DNA of 64,000 nucleotides from Chitinophagales bacterium (lineage in GTDB: Bacteria; Bacteroidota; Bacteroidia; Chitinophagales; JADIYW01), in NCBI GenBank assembly GCA_020636535.1, contig JACJXT010000011.1:744001-808000 (forward strand). Reading direction: 5' to 3'. Both the position numbers and the translations under genes were made by a program. The notes under the pieces are model-generated. The model worked only from the letters and a program-made list of their open reading frames with translations. It was not told where the DNA came from and made no database searches. How positions within the stretch are numbered: the first letter of the stretch is position 1; each line of letters opens with the position of its first letter. Positions 52,664 to 60,900 of the stretch are shown here, piece by piece.

Positions 52664-54109
52664 TTAGTTGTTTAGTTTTTTACTCAATATTTGATTGGTT
52701 AATTTTGGATCTGCTTTTCCTTTAGACACTTTCATTACTTCGCCCATAAACAAACCAATTAATCCTTTTTTGCCTTTTTTATATTCTTCTACTTTTTCTG
52801 GTAGTTGATTCAATACACTATCAATCCATTGTTCTAATTCGTCTGCATTAGATGACTGAATTAAATTGAGTTGTTCTGCTAATGCTTTTGGTGTTTGACT
52901 AGGTTGCTCTAACAAGTGCTGAAATATAGTTTTTGCAGCAGATGAGTTGATTAAATTCTCATCGGTTAAGGCAATTAAAGCAGCAATTTTATCTGTTTGA
53001 ATTGGAAACTCGTTGATGCTTAATCCTTTATCGTTTAAATACGATTTAACTTCACCCATTATCCAGTTGGCAGCAGATTTATAATTTTTGGTTTGCTGTG
53101 TTAAATCAACAAAATACAAAGCAATATCTTTTTCGTCTGTAAGTACCGTAGCATCATAGTCAGATAAACCCAACTCATTCGTAAATTGTAAATACAATTG
53201 TTTTGGTAGTGGAGGCATATTGGCTTTTATCGTTTCAATTTGTGCATCTGTAACAACAGCAGGTGGTAAGTCTGGTTCTGGAAAATAACGATAATCATGT
53301 GCAAACTCTTTGCTTCGCAAGACAAAAGAACTACCATCAGTTGCTACAAAACTTCTCGTTTCTTGATCAACAGTTCCACCAGCTTCAACAATATCTACTT
53401 GTCTGATAATTTCGTTGTCGATAGCTCTTTTTACATTACGAATAGAGTTCATGTTTTTAACTTCGACTCTAGTATTTAGAATTTTTTCGCCTTTTAAACG
53501 AATAGAAATATTGGCATCACAACGCATAGAACCTTCTTCCATATTTCCATCACATATATCTAAATAACGCACTAATTTTCTAACTTCTGTAAGGTACGCA
53601 TAGGCTTCATCACTAGAAGTAATACAAGGTTCAGACACAATTTCTACCAAAGGTGTACCTGCTCTGTTTAAATCGACCAAAGAATAAAATGGATCTAACT
53701 CGTGGTTGTTTTTACCAGCATCTTCTTCCATGTGTACTCTTGTTAATTCTATTTCTTTTTTAGTACCATTGATTTCAATTTCAACAGTTCCACCAACACA
53801 AATTGGCGTTTTATCTTGTGTAATTTGGTAACCTTTAGGTAGATCGGCATAGTAGTAATTTTTTCTAGCAAATTCATTGACTTTAGTAATATTTGAACCA
53901 CAAGCAATACCCATTTTAATAGCTTTTTCTAAAACAGCTTTGTTGAGTTTTGGCAAAACACCAGGCATGCCAAGCGTAATAGCACCAACTTGCGTGTTTG
54001 GTTCGGCACCAAAAGTGGTAGCATCTGCTGCGAAAATTTTTGTAGTAGTATTTAATTGAGCGTGTACTTCTAAACCAATCACCGCTTCGTATTTATCGTA
54101 AACAGACAT
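52664..54109 (-). CDS. gatB: Aspartyl/glutamyl-tRNA amidotransferase subunit B
   Basis: 481 residues. Part of GatCAB, which converts mischarged Glu-tRNA(Gln) or Asp-tRNA(Asn) to Gln- or Asn-tRNA. Motifs GLEVHAQLNT, ITLGMPGVLPKLNK, FARKNYYYADLPKGYQITQ, EEDAGKN-type (HMEEDAGKNNH) and DLNRAGTPLVEIVSEP; the YqeY-like tail covers ~355-481. gatA and gatC are elsewhere. Confidence 0.96.
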   Translation of the reverse strand: MSVYDKYEAVIGLEVHAQLNTTTKIFAADATTFGAEPNTQVGAITLGMPGVLPKLNKAVLEKAIKMGIACGSNITKVNEFARKNYYYADLPKGYQITQDKTPICVGGTVEIEINGTKKEIELTRVHMEEDAGKNNHELDPFYSLVDLNRAGTPLVEIVSEPCITSSDEAYAYLTEVRKLVRYLDICDGNMEEGSMRCDANISIRLKGEKILNTRVEVKNMNSIRNVKRAIDNEIIRQVDIVEAGGTVDQETRSFVATDGSSFVLRSKEFAHDYRYFPEPDLPPAVVTDAQIETIKANMPPLPKQLYLQFTNELGLSDYDATVLTDEKDIALYFVDLTQQTKNYKSAANWIMGEVKSYLNDKGLSINEFPIQTDKIAALIALTDENLINSSAAKTIFQHLLEQPSQTPKALAEQLNLIQSSNADELEQWIDSVLNQLPEKVEEYKKGKKGLIGLFMGEVMKVSKGKADPKLTNQILSKKLNN

Positions 54110-54642
54110 GTATTTAATTTAAGTGGCTAATTTCGTTAAAATGCATTGAATTATAAAATTTAAGGTATTAAATTAGTATTGAGATTGTTGGATTACAAGT
54201 AGTAAGTACTAAGAATTTTTGTATTTAGACTGTTGGATTGTTAGATTTTTATTTCAATTGGTTATAAAGCCAACAAACATGTACTACTAGCTGCCATGAC
54301 CTACAACTTACAGAAGTACTTAAAGTTTATTACCCAAACCAGAAAAATAGCCATAAAAGCAATAGAAATAGCCAAAAAATAGCTAAAAAATGCTATAAAA
54401 AGCTTAATTTTTAACATTTGTGTACCAGTAAGCTACCAAAAGTACCACACAAAAATACCAAAACCAAAATATAATTTATATAAATAAGTATATGTAATAG
54501 TGTATACTTATATTTTTTAGCATTTTTTACCCAGTTGTGCAACGGTCATCCGTGTTATGTATCGTATTTTTTATTTTTGTTGTTTTATTTGTGAATTTGT
54601 ATTTTACTTCTCATATTTGCAAATAATAAAAAAGTTTTGATT
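54110..54642. other. 533-base gap before the R-M island
   Basis: No gene is seen. It holds short degenerate repeats of 'aatagc(c/t)a(t)aaaa' near 54340-54400, a perfect inverted repeat ATAAGTATA (54484-54492) / TATACTTAT (54503-54511) followed by T's, and 'gttgtgcaacggtcatccgtgttatg' (54535-54560) with arms AACGG/CCG-GTT. The last resembles boundary text of inserted gene cassettes. The island begins near 54534. Confidence 0.5.
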
Positions 54643-54948
54643 ATGTCTGAATGGAATAATAAAGTCAAACGAATACTAAAATCTGAATTGGTTAAGAGAG
54701 GTTTATCAACGGAAGATTTAGTCCATTTGTTGAATGAAAATGGCTGTACAGAAACCAAATCAAGTGTTGATAGTAAAATTAGTCGTGGTACTTTTAGTGC
54801 TTCCTTTTTTATGCAATGTTTGTTTGTTATCGGTTGTACTAAAATTGAAATTGAAGAATATCGTTCAGTTGTTCCAATTTATGAAACATCAAATTTAATG
54901 GTCGCAGAACCCAATGTTGAATATAAAGCAGTAAAAGATGAAAACTAA
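54643..54948 (+). CDS. Small DUF6471-type protein upstream of the C5 methyltransferase
   Basis: 101 residues from the ATG at 54643. The core WNNKVKRILKSELVKRGL, then EDLVHLLNENG, SKISRGTFSASFFMQCLFVIG and I-E-I-E-E, matches a family found beside methyltransferases and recalls a DNA-binding helix-turn-helix. It may act as a controller of the restriction-modification genes (inference). Its end overlaps the methyltransferase start by 11 bases, so the two are coupled. If it is a control protein, it differs from classic C-proteins in length and sequence. Confidence 0.75.
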   Translation: MSEWNNKVKRILKSELVKRGLSTEDLVHLLNENGCTETKSSVDSKISRGTFSASFFMQCLFVIGCTKIEIEEYRSVVPIYETSNLMVAEPNVEYKAVKDEN

Positions 54949-56308
54949 ATTAAAATTTATTGATTTATTTGCAGGTCTTGGTGGTATTCGTCTTGGTTTT
55001 GAACAAGCTTGTCAAGAAAGGGGAATTGAAGCTGAATGTGTTTTGACCTCGGAAATCAAACCTTATGCAATCGAAACACTTAAACACAATTATCATCACG
55101 AAAATTTTGTAGGAGATATTTTTCAGGTTAAAAATGAAGATATTCCGCAATTTGATTTTTTATTTGGTGGTTTTCCTTGTCAGCCGTTTAGTGCAAGCGG
55201 AAAACGAAATGGTTTTGCAGATACAAGAGGAACTTTATTTTTTGAAATCGAAAGAATTATCAAATATCATCAGCCAAAAGGTTTTATTCTTGAAAATGTT
55301 GAAGGATTGGTAAAGCACGATTTGGAAGATAAAAATGACGAAATTGGAAGAACGCTAAAGACAATTTTAGACAAACTTGAAAACGAATTGGAGTATCAAG
55401 TGACTTGGAAAGTTTTGGATAGCGTTCATTTTGGAGTACCACAATCGAGAAAGCGTATTTTTATCGTTGGTACTAAAAACGAAAAAGTATCATTAGATAA
55501 TTTTGAATCTACTTTTAAAGTTTTAAAAGATGTTTTAGAAACTTCTAAACCAACAATGAATACTGATTTTACAAAAAAGTTGCTTTCTCATTTTTCAGTT
55601 GAGGAACTTTATGGAAAGTCAATTAAGGACAAGCGAGGTGGGGAAAATAATATTCATAGTTGGGATATTGGTGTAAAAGGCGAATGTACAAAAGACCAAA
55701 TAAATTTGTTAAATAGACTTTTTAAAGAGCGTAGAAAAAAGCAATGGGCAAGTGAAATAGGGATTGATTGGATGGACGGAATGCCTTTGACTTTAAGCCA
55801 AATTCAAACATTTTTTCCTGACAATAATTTATTTAAAAACATTGATATACAAGCACTTTTAGATGATTTGGTGGAAAAAGGATATATAAAATTTGAACAT
55901 CCTAAAAAATTAGTAACCGAAATTACAGAGAGCGGGACAATTACATCTCGTGTATATGACGAAACAAAACCGAAAGGTTACAATATTGTAACAGGAAAAT
56001 TAAGTTTTGAAATCAATAAAATTTTAAATCCGAATGAAATTGCACCAACTTTGGTTGCAACCGATATGGTTAAAATTGTTGTCCCTGACGGAAAAGGCGT
56101 AAGAAGATTGACGATAAGGGAAGGGTTAAGAATTTTCGGTTATCCCGAAAATTACGAAATTCCTGTAAAAGAAAGTTTGGCTTTCGATTTGTTAGGAAAT
56201 ACAGTTGTTGTTCCTGTCATCAAAGCTGTTTCAGAGCGAATTTTAGATGCTATGAAAGTCGAAGAATACGAATTATTAGAAACAGAAAACGCAGGAGTTA
56301 GAGTTTAA
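54938..56308 (+). CDS. DNA (cytosine-5-)-methyltransferase of a type II R-M system
   Basis: 456 residues. Motif I DLFAGLGGIRLGF at ~9-21, motif IV FGGFPCQPFSASGKRNGF with catalytic Cys81, motif VI ENVEGL, motif VIII QSRKRIFIVG and motif X GNTVVVPVI near the end. The middle (~185-320) is the target-recognition region with WDIGVKGECTKDQ and DWMDGMPLTLSQI, the type found with GGNNCC-specific enzymes such as M.NlaIV/NgoBV; that specificity is a proposal, not proven. It converges on the nuclease gene and overlaps its 3' end by 11 bases. Confidence 0.93.
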   Translation: MKTKLKFIDLFAGLGGIRLGFEQACQERGIEAECVLTSEIKPYAIETLKHNYHHENFVGDIFQVKNEDIPQFDFLFGGFPCQPFSASGKRNGFADTRGTLFFEIERIIKYHQPKGFILENVEGLVKHDLEDKNDEIGRTLKTILDKLENELEYQVTWKVLDSVHFGVPQSRKRIFIVGTKNEKVSLDNFESTFKVLKDVLETSKPTMNTDFTKKLLSHFSVEELYGKSIKDKRGGENNIHSWDIGVKGECTKDQINLLNRLFKERRKKQWASEIGIDWMDGMPLTLSQIQTFFPDNNLFKNIDIQALLDDLVEKGYIKFEHPKKLVTEITESGTITSRVYDETKPKGYNIVTGKLSFEINKILNPNEIAPTLVATDMVKIVVPDGKGVRRLTIREGLRIFGYPENYEIPVKESLAFDLLGNTVVVPVIKAVSERILDAMKVEEYELLETENAGVRV

Positions 56309-56987
56309 TTCCTGTATTTTCAAAATATTTTTCCTTTACATTTTTAAGCCAATTTTCGCTGTAACTGCTTGTACTGTGCGAATATTTTTCAAGCGTTTGA
56401 GAGATAGCGTTTATAAATTCTGTTTTGTTTGCAAAAGGTTTGTTTCTTGCCGTTTTTGCATACCATTTTATAGGTCTTAAATTGTAGGGTTGACTGTTTT
56501 TAGTTTGCATATTTACAGGATTTGTTCCTGAAGTTCCTGCAATTTCCCATACTTTTTTGAGCCATAAATTGTCCACACTCAAAACAGAATCAACCATTTT
56601 ATAACCAAAAATCAAATAATCAGCATCAATCCTTTCAGGTTTTACAAGTAAAGATTTATTGTAAGAATCAAAGTTTGCAATATCAAATGCTGGTGTAGCA
56701 TTTGCGTTAAAAGTTTTGATTTCTAAAAATCCACTTTTATCGTTTTCAGCAAGTAAAAAGTCTGGAAATTCTTGTGTATTTACTCTTGTTCTAAAATAAA
56801 AATTCTTTTGCTTTAGCCATTCACCAAGCCATTCTTGTAGTAAATCTCCGATTGCATCTTTTCCGTTGTATTTTGCAGAAATTCCACCAAGTATAATTTC
56901 AACACTTCCGATTTGTTCTTTGATTTTAAACTCGTTTAATAACAAGTCGTAAATTTCATTCGCTGTTACTTTTTTCTTTTCTGCCAT
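56298..56987 (-). CDS. Type II restriction endonuclease, NgoBV/NlaIV-like
   Basis: 229 residues from the ATG at 56987 (MAEKKKVTANEIYDLLLNEF); an upstream extension is unlikely. It carries a PD-(D/E)xK-type nuclease core: FPDFLLAENDKSGFLEIKTFN (PD, then E-x-K). The text GDLLQEWLGEWLKQ and YLIFGYKM fits the NgoBV/NlaIV nuclease family, which would cut GGNNCC. Convergence with a C5 methyltransferase supports an intact system. Family assignment is from memory of motifs, not a search. Confidence 0.75.
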   Translation of the reverse strand: MAEKKKVTANEIYDLLLNEFKIKEQIGSVEIILGGISAKYNGKDAIGDLLQEWLGEWLKQKNFYFRTRVNTQEFPDFLLAENDKSGFLEIKTFNANATPAFDIANFDSYNKSLLVKPERIDADYLIFGYKMVDSVLSVDNLWLKKVWEIAGTSGTNPVNMQTKNSQPYNLRPIKWYAKTARNKPFANKTEFINAISQTLEKYSHSTSSYSENWLKNVKEKYFENTGIKL

Positions 56988-57086
56988 TCGTTCATTTGGT
57001 AATGTTAAAATTCTGTCGCAAATGTACAAATATTTTGTTGATGTTCATTATTGTTATGCGTTTGGTAATATGGCATACAACGTTTT

Positions 57087-57199
57087 GCGTGTATGAGAAG
57101 TAGCGGATTAAAAAGCACTTCACTTTCAGTTTGGCACTGACTTTTATTAAAAGTACTGACCTTTGATTTAGCACTGAACCCGCTATTTCTTATACACGC
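57087..57199. other. Long imperfect palindrome at the junction of two R-M cassettes (attC-like?)
   Basis: Left arm 57087-57106 and right arm 57180-57199 match as reverse complements at 18 of 20 bases (gcgtgtat(g/a)agaa(g/a)tagcgg). The 73-base interior contains three related copies of G(c/t)ACTGA(c/a)c. The right arm overlaps the last codons of the XRE gene. This form, a long imperfect palindrome after a gene's 3' end, recalls attC/cassette sites or related Bacteroidota mobile repeats. I do not find a canonical RYYYAAC/GTTRRRY pair. Confidence 0.7.
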
Positions 57200-57431
57200 T
57201 GTTACCTGCTGGCTTTTCTTCTTTCGCATTTTCATTAATCAGTTCTTTAACAGATACATTTAGTATTTCGGCTATTTGAAAAAGTGTCTCAATAGATGGT
57301 TGCATATCATTAGTACACCACCTTGAAACTGTTGATTTGTCTTTTTCTATTTTTTCGGCAAGCCACTTGCTAGACCTGTCTTGTTCTGTCAGAACTATTT
57401 TTATGCGATTATATTTAAAATTGATTTTCAC
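57183..57431 (-). CDS. XRE-family helix-turn-helix regulator
   Basis: 82 residues from a GTG start. HTH core: KWLAEKIEKDKSTVSRWCTNDMQPSIETLFQIAEIL, typical of small XRE/Cro-like DNA-binding proteins. The C-terminal tail (EEKPAGNSVYKK) is encoded by the palindrome arm, so this end may be foreign to the gene. It diverges from the ApaLI-like nuclease gene and may set timing of that system, as C-proteins do. Confidence 0.82.
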   Translation of the reverse strand: MKINFKYNRIKIVLTEQDRSSKWLAEKIEKDKSTVSRWCTNDMQPSIETLFQIAEILNVSVKELINENAKEEKPAGNSVYKK

Positions 57432-57440
57432 GAAAATTAA

Positions 57441-57472
57441 TTTGCGTATTACGAAACTTTAGTTTATATTTG
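57441..57472 (+). promoter_or_regulatory. Promoter of the ApaLI-like nuclease gene
   Basis: TTTG (57441-57444) and TATATTTG (57465-57472) are separated by 20 bases, an excellent fit to the Bacteroidota consensus. The ATG lies at 57552, leaving an ~75-base leader. It overlaps the region upstream of the divergent XRE gene, so both may be controlled there. Confidence 0.65.
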
Positions 57473-57551
57473 TGAAATATATTCAAAGTTAGGCGAATTT
57501 TGCCATATAAATTGAGTTTCTTTGTAAAATAATCAAAGAAATATTATAAGT

Positions 57552-58115
57552 ATGTGCAAAATCGAGGACAAATTAAATGAGGTTTTAGGTAAATATGCTG
57601 ATAGTTTTACAGATAAAGTTTACGTTGATGATTTTAACGATTCAGATGTATTAATGGAGGCGTTTGGTATTACTCAGAAACTTAAAAGTGAAAACAAACA
57701 ATATTGGGGTCGAGAACTTGGTAAGTGTTGGGAAAATTTGTTACGAGATTTGTTTGAAGTCACTTGTGTAAATTTTGCACCACCCAAAAGATTTGGGCAA
57801 GATGAACCTGCTGATTTCTTTTGTGGGAAAGATGCGATTGATACAAAATATAGAGTTGGTTCAGGAGATTCAGGGACTTTAAAGAAATTTGAATCTTATG
57901 GCAAACTTCTACAAGAAGAAGGATATAGACCTGTTTTCTTGTTTTTAAGGTCTGATAATCTAAATGCGGCTTTAAGCAAAATGGATGCTGGTGGCTGGAC
58001 AAGATATGTTGGTGATGACACTTTTGAATATATAAAGGAGAAGACAGGTTTTGATTTGAAACGCTGGCTAATTGATTTGAAAGATAAAGGAACATTTAAA
58101 ATTATTAGAAAATGA
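57552..58115 (+). CDS. Type II restriction endonuclease, ApaLI-like
   Basis: 187 residues. The core AIDTKYRVGSGDSGTLKKFE places D-x-K in a PD-(D/E)xK nuclease, with ADFFCGK giving the first Asp. The text RPVFLFLRSDNLNAALSKMDAGGWTRYVGDDTFEYIKE continues the ApaLI family pattern. ApaLI cuts GTGCAC, so that specificity is a proposal. The stop overlaps the methyltransferase ATG by four bases (ATGA). The intact protein and coupled methyltransferase argue for an active system. Confidence 0.8.
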   Translation: MCKIEDKLNEVLGKYADSFTDKVYVDDFNDSDVLMEAFGITQKLKSENKQYWGRELGKCWENLLRDLFEVTCVNFAPPKRFGQDEPADFFCGKDAIDTKYRVGSGDSGTLKKFESYGKLLQEEGYRPVFLFLRSDNLNAALSKMDAGGWTRYVGDDTFEYIKEKTGFDLKRWLIDLKDKGTFKIIRK

Positions 58116-59044
58116 AATTTGAATTAAATAAGGTTTATTCTGGGGATTGTATTGATGTTATGAAAAAGTTTCCCGAAGAATCTATTGCTTGTTGTATTAC
58201 TGACCCACCATATAACTATGAGTTCATTGGTCATAAGTGGAGCGACTCAGAAGTTAAGCGAAGAACAGAACGGGTTCAAGACAGTAAAACAATGGTAAAA
58301 AATATACCTTATGGAAGTGGTCTAGCTGGTGGCGTTCGCAATGCTCGTTGGTATGAGAAAAATAGAAACAATGATTTAGAATATATGCGTTGGTGTCAAT
58401 TGTGGACAGATGAATTGTTTAGAATCTGTAAAGCTGGAGCACCTGTTGCTGTTTTTAATAGTAATCGTTCTATTGCTCACGTTCAAATTGCACTAGAAAA
58501 TAGTGGGTTTTATACAAGAGATGTCCTTGTTTATAGAAGAAATTCAGGTATTCCTAGAGGTCTTAATTTAGAAGGTAAATTAGAAAAAATGGAAAATCCT
58601 GATGCTGAAAAGTGGAGCGGTTGGCATAGTGCTTTTAGAAATGAATGGGAAGGAATTGTTTTGGTTCAGAAGCCATTAGAGAATAATTATTGGGAAACTT
58701 TACAGAAAACTAATGTCGGTGTTTTTAAAACTGTCAATCAAGATGGTTCTTTCCAATCAAATATTCTTGAAAATCTAAGTAAGAAAGATAAGTCTGAAAA
58801 ATATAGTCATTGTACTGTTAAGCCATTGACTTTGATTAAAAAACTGGTCGATACTCTTTGTCCACTGCACGAAGAGAATATAATTTTTGACCCATTTGCT
58901 GGAAGTGGTACTACCTTAGTTGCTGCACAAGAATTAGGTTTCAATTTTGTTGGTGTCGAAATTGAGGAAAACTATATTCCAATAATTAATGAAAGGTTGA
59001 AATCGTCAAAACTTCATAAGGAGTTGAATCCGTCTCTCTTTTAA
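58112..59044 (+). CDS. DNA N6-adenine/N4-cytosine methyltransferase (beta class)
   Basis: 310 residues. The catalytic motif TDPPYNYEF (DPPY at 31-34) comes before the SAM motif DPFAGSGTTLVAAQELGF near 264-281, the beta-class order. GVEIEENYIPIINERL follows. DPPY is compatible with N6-adenine or N4-cytosine methylation. It protects the sites of the coupled ApaLI-like nuclease. The island's flanking element GCAGGTAAC lies just past the stop. Confidence 0.92.
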   Translation: MKFELNKVYSGDCIDVMKKFPEESIACCITDPPYNYEFIGHKWSDSEVKRRTERVQDSKTMVKNIPYGSGLAGGVRNARWYEKNRNNDLEYMRWCQLWTDELFRICKAGAPVAVFNSNRSIAHVQIALENSGFYTRDVLVYRRNSGIPRGLNLEGKLEKMENPDAEKWSGWHSAFRNEWEGIVLVQKPLENNYWETLQKTNVGVFKTVNQDGSFQSNILENLSKKDKSEKYSHCTVKPLTLIKKLVDTLCPLHEENIIFDPFAGSGTTLVAAQELGFNFVGVEIEENYIPIINERLKSSKLHKELNPSLF

Positions 59045-59048
59045 GCTT

Positions 59049-59130
59049 GCAGGTAACTATTATATTACCGCAAGAATTTGCTGTAATATTTTTATATATC
59101 GGCAAGTTTTAGCTATAACAAGATACGCGA
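59049..59130. other. Right boundary of the R-M island: GCAGGTAAC and hairpin
   Basis: GCAGGTAAC at 59049-59057 is the reverse complement of GTTACCTGC at 57201-57209, so the segment in between (XRE, nuclease, methyltransferase) is bracketed by 9-base inverted copies. A hairpin TACCGCAA/TTGCtGTA follows near 59065-59085. The rest of the 220-base gap before the lipocalin gene shows no gene. Confidence 0.5.
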
Positions 59131-59264
59131 TTATTTTTAATGGATAAATATTTTATTTGTAATTTATAGTTTTTTATTTGTAAGCATCAGCGTCCTCTAC
59201 GAGTGACACTGATGGGAAGAGAATGCACCCAAATGCACAACAGGATTTTAATTCAATTATAAAA

Positions 59265-59792
59265 TTACTGGTCGTGTTTAACCCATAAAAGCTCCTCAGT
59301 GTTATATCCTATGTCTTTTGCTATTTTTAAATATTCTTGTTTTATGTTGTTAGGTATATTGGTTTCACGCGAAAGTATCCATAAATATTTTAGATTTGAT
59401 CCTGCAACCAAAGCATATTTATAATCTTTATCAATAGCAATTACATTATATCCAGCATAAAATGGACCAAAAAAAGATACTTTTAATCTAGCAATATTAT
59501 CATCTCCAACAAATTTTGCTTTACCAATAGCTTGTTCCCATTTATCTTTTACTGTATTATATCCTTTGTTATCAACTTTTATCGATCCATTATCATTTAA
59601 CGAATATTCTGCGGTAGTATTATTTAGATCTTTTTCATATTTAAAATCTAATCTTGCAATTTCATACCATTTACCAAGATATTTTTCTTTGTCAAAAGAT
59701 TTTACGGCAGTAGCACCTTTAGGTATAGACACACATGAGTTAAATGCAACAACAACTATAAATAGTATATAAATTAATTTTTTATTTTTCAT
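59265..59792 (-). CDS. blc: Bacterial lipocalin, lipoprotein
   Basis: 175 residues; lipobox FNSC (VAFNSCVS). Lipocalin motif 1 is KYLGKWYEIARLDFKYE (GxWYEIAR), followed by NTTAEYSLND and the final helix (EYLKIAKDIGYN). Blc-type proteins hold lipids such as lysophospholipids at the outer membrane. Strand motifs GYNVIAIDKDYKYALVAG and YLWILSRE are also standard. Confidence 0.92.
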   Translation of the reverse strand: MKNKKLIYILFIVVVAFNSCVSIPKGATAVKSFDKEKYLGKWYEIARLDFKYEKDLNNTTAEYSLNDNGSIKVDNKGYNTVKDKWEQAIGKAKFVGDDNIARLKVSFFGPFYAGYNVIAIDKDYKYALVAGSNLKYLWILSRETNIPNNIKQEYLKIAKDIGYNTEELLWVKHDQ

Positions 59793-60001
59793 TTTGATTA
59801 TAGTTTTAAAATGACGGTTTTGTTTTGATTATAATTAACCAATAAGTTACTCTTTAATTTTTAATAATAATGTTTTTATTAACAGTAAAAAGACTAAAAT
59901 GTTTTTATACAAACTGTTTTTTTATTAATTTTTAGAGATTATTACTGTTTAGTTGGTACTGCTCAAAATTTTGCAATGATTATTGATTGCTAATTAATAG
60001 T
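59793..60001. other. 209-base gap with dispersed motif
   Basis: No gene seen. The text 'ctcaaaattttgcaatgat' at 59962-59980 recurs at 62252-62270 on the other side of the MscS-permease pair. Confidence 0.5.
59962..59980. repeat. Dispersed motif CTCAAAATTTTGCAATGAT, copy 1
   Basis: Identical to 62252-62270, and 51465-51483 (ctcaaaatttcgcaatgga) differs at few positions. All three are intergenic. Confidence 0.6.
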
Positions 60002-60889
60002 TTACTCTTTTATTTGAATGGGTTTGTCAAAAATATTTATGCCACCTTTTACGCCAAAATCTAAAGTAGTAACAGGATAAGCAATAGAAATATTTTCTTG
60101 TTCAAATCGTTTTTTTATTTGCATAATGGCATCATTCATGCCTCTACAATAATCATCGTTGCTATCGAATTGTACCCAAAATCGCAACATAAAATTATAA
60201 GTTGAACCACCAATATTGGTATAGTAGAAGTCTACGCCTTCATTAGGTAAATAGTGCTTAATGTTTTTCACTTCATCTAAAGCTACTGTTCGTACATGCT
60301 CTAAATCATCGCCATAAGAAACACCTGTTTCTAGTATAATTCTTCTTTTTCTCCACGAAGAGTAATTAGTAAAAGTATTATTATATACATTTTGATTAGG
60401 TACAAAAACTTCTTGTCCAGGAACTGTTTTAATTTTTGTAGTAACTGAACCAATTTCTAATACTACACCATAATTGCCATCAATATCTACCCAGTCGTTT
60501 TTTTTATATGGTCGTTGAATTTTTAATAATAATCCTGCAAAAAAATTGCTACCAATATCTTTAAATGCAAAACCAGCTACTACGCCAACCACTCCTGCAC
60601 CAGCTAAAACATGCTTTAGCATTATTTCTAAACCAGCTACTTGTAATGCGATAATTGTTCCTGAAAGTATTAAAAAGAAATAAATTACAGTAGAAATTAG
60701 ATATGCTGCATCGGTGTATTTTTTTATAGTACGACTGTAAAATGCAAAGCTTATTTTTCTTGCAATTTTAGCAACAAAAATAAATACAATAAAAACAATT
60801 GCTGCTAAAAATAGTTTTGGTAAATGATGATAAACAACATCTTTCCAATCGTATAAAATTTTAGATAAACTATTTAATGACTCGTTCAT
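60002..60889 (-). CDS. Small-conductance mechanosensitive channel (MscS family)
   Basis: 295 residues. Three N-terminal transmembrane helices (~20-42, 62-82, 88-110); the pore helix TM3 has GAGVVGVVAGFAFKDIGSNFFAGLLL, and the beta-domain motif is RPYKKNDWVDIDGNYGVVLEIG. It should open under membrane tension to release solutes after down-shock. It is 11 bases from the permease gene on the same strand, so they may be co-transcribed. Confidence 0.93.
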   Translation of the reverse strand: MNESLNSLSKILYDWKDVVYHHLPKLFLAAIVFIVFIFVAKIARKISFAFYSRTIKKYTDAAYLISTVIYFFLILSGTIIALQVAGLEIMLKHVLAGAGVVGVVAGFAFKDIGSNFFAGLLLKIQRPYKKNDWVDIDGNYGVVLEIGSVTTKIKTVPGQEVFVPNQNVYNNTFTNYSSWRKRRIILETGVSYGDDLEHVRTVALDEVKNIKHYLPNEGVDFYYTNIGGSTYNFMLRFWVQFDSNDDYCRGMNDAIMQIKKRFEQENISIAYPVTTLDFGVKGGINIFDKPIQIKE

Positions 60890-60900
60890 AAAATTATTAA

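Noticed and set aside
57087..57199. Integron attC site sensu stricto
   Set aside because: No RYYYAAC/GTTRRRY core pair was found and no integrase gene is in the window; only an attC-like form is claimed.
57005..57235. Small proteins across the palindrome
   Set aside because: These frames run through the inverted repeat, have no recognisable features and lack support.
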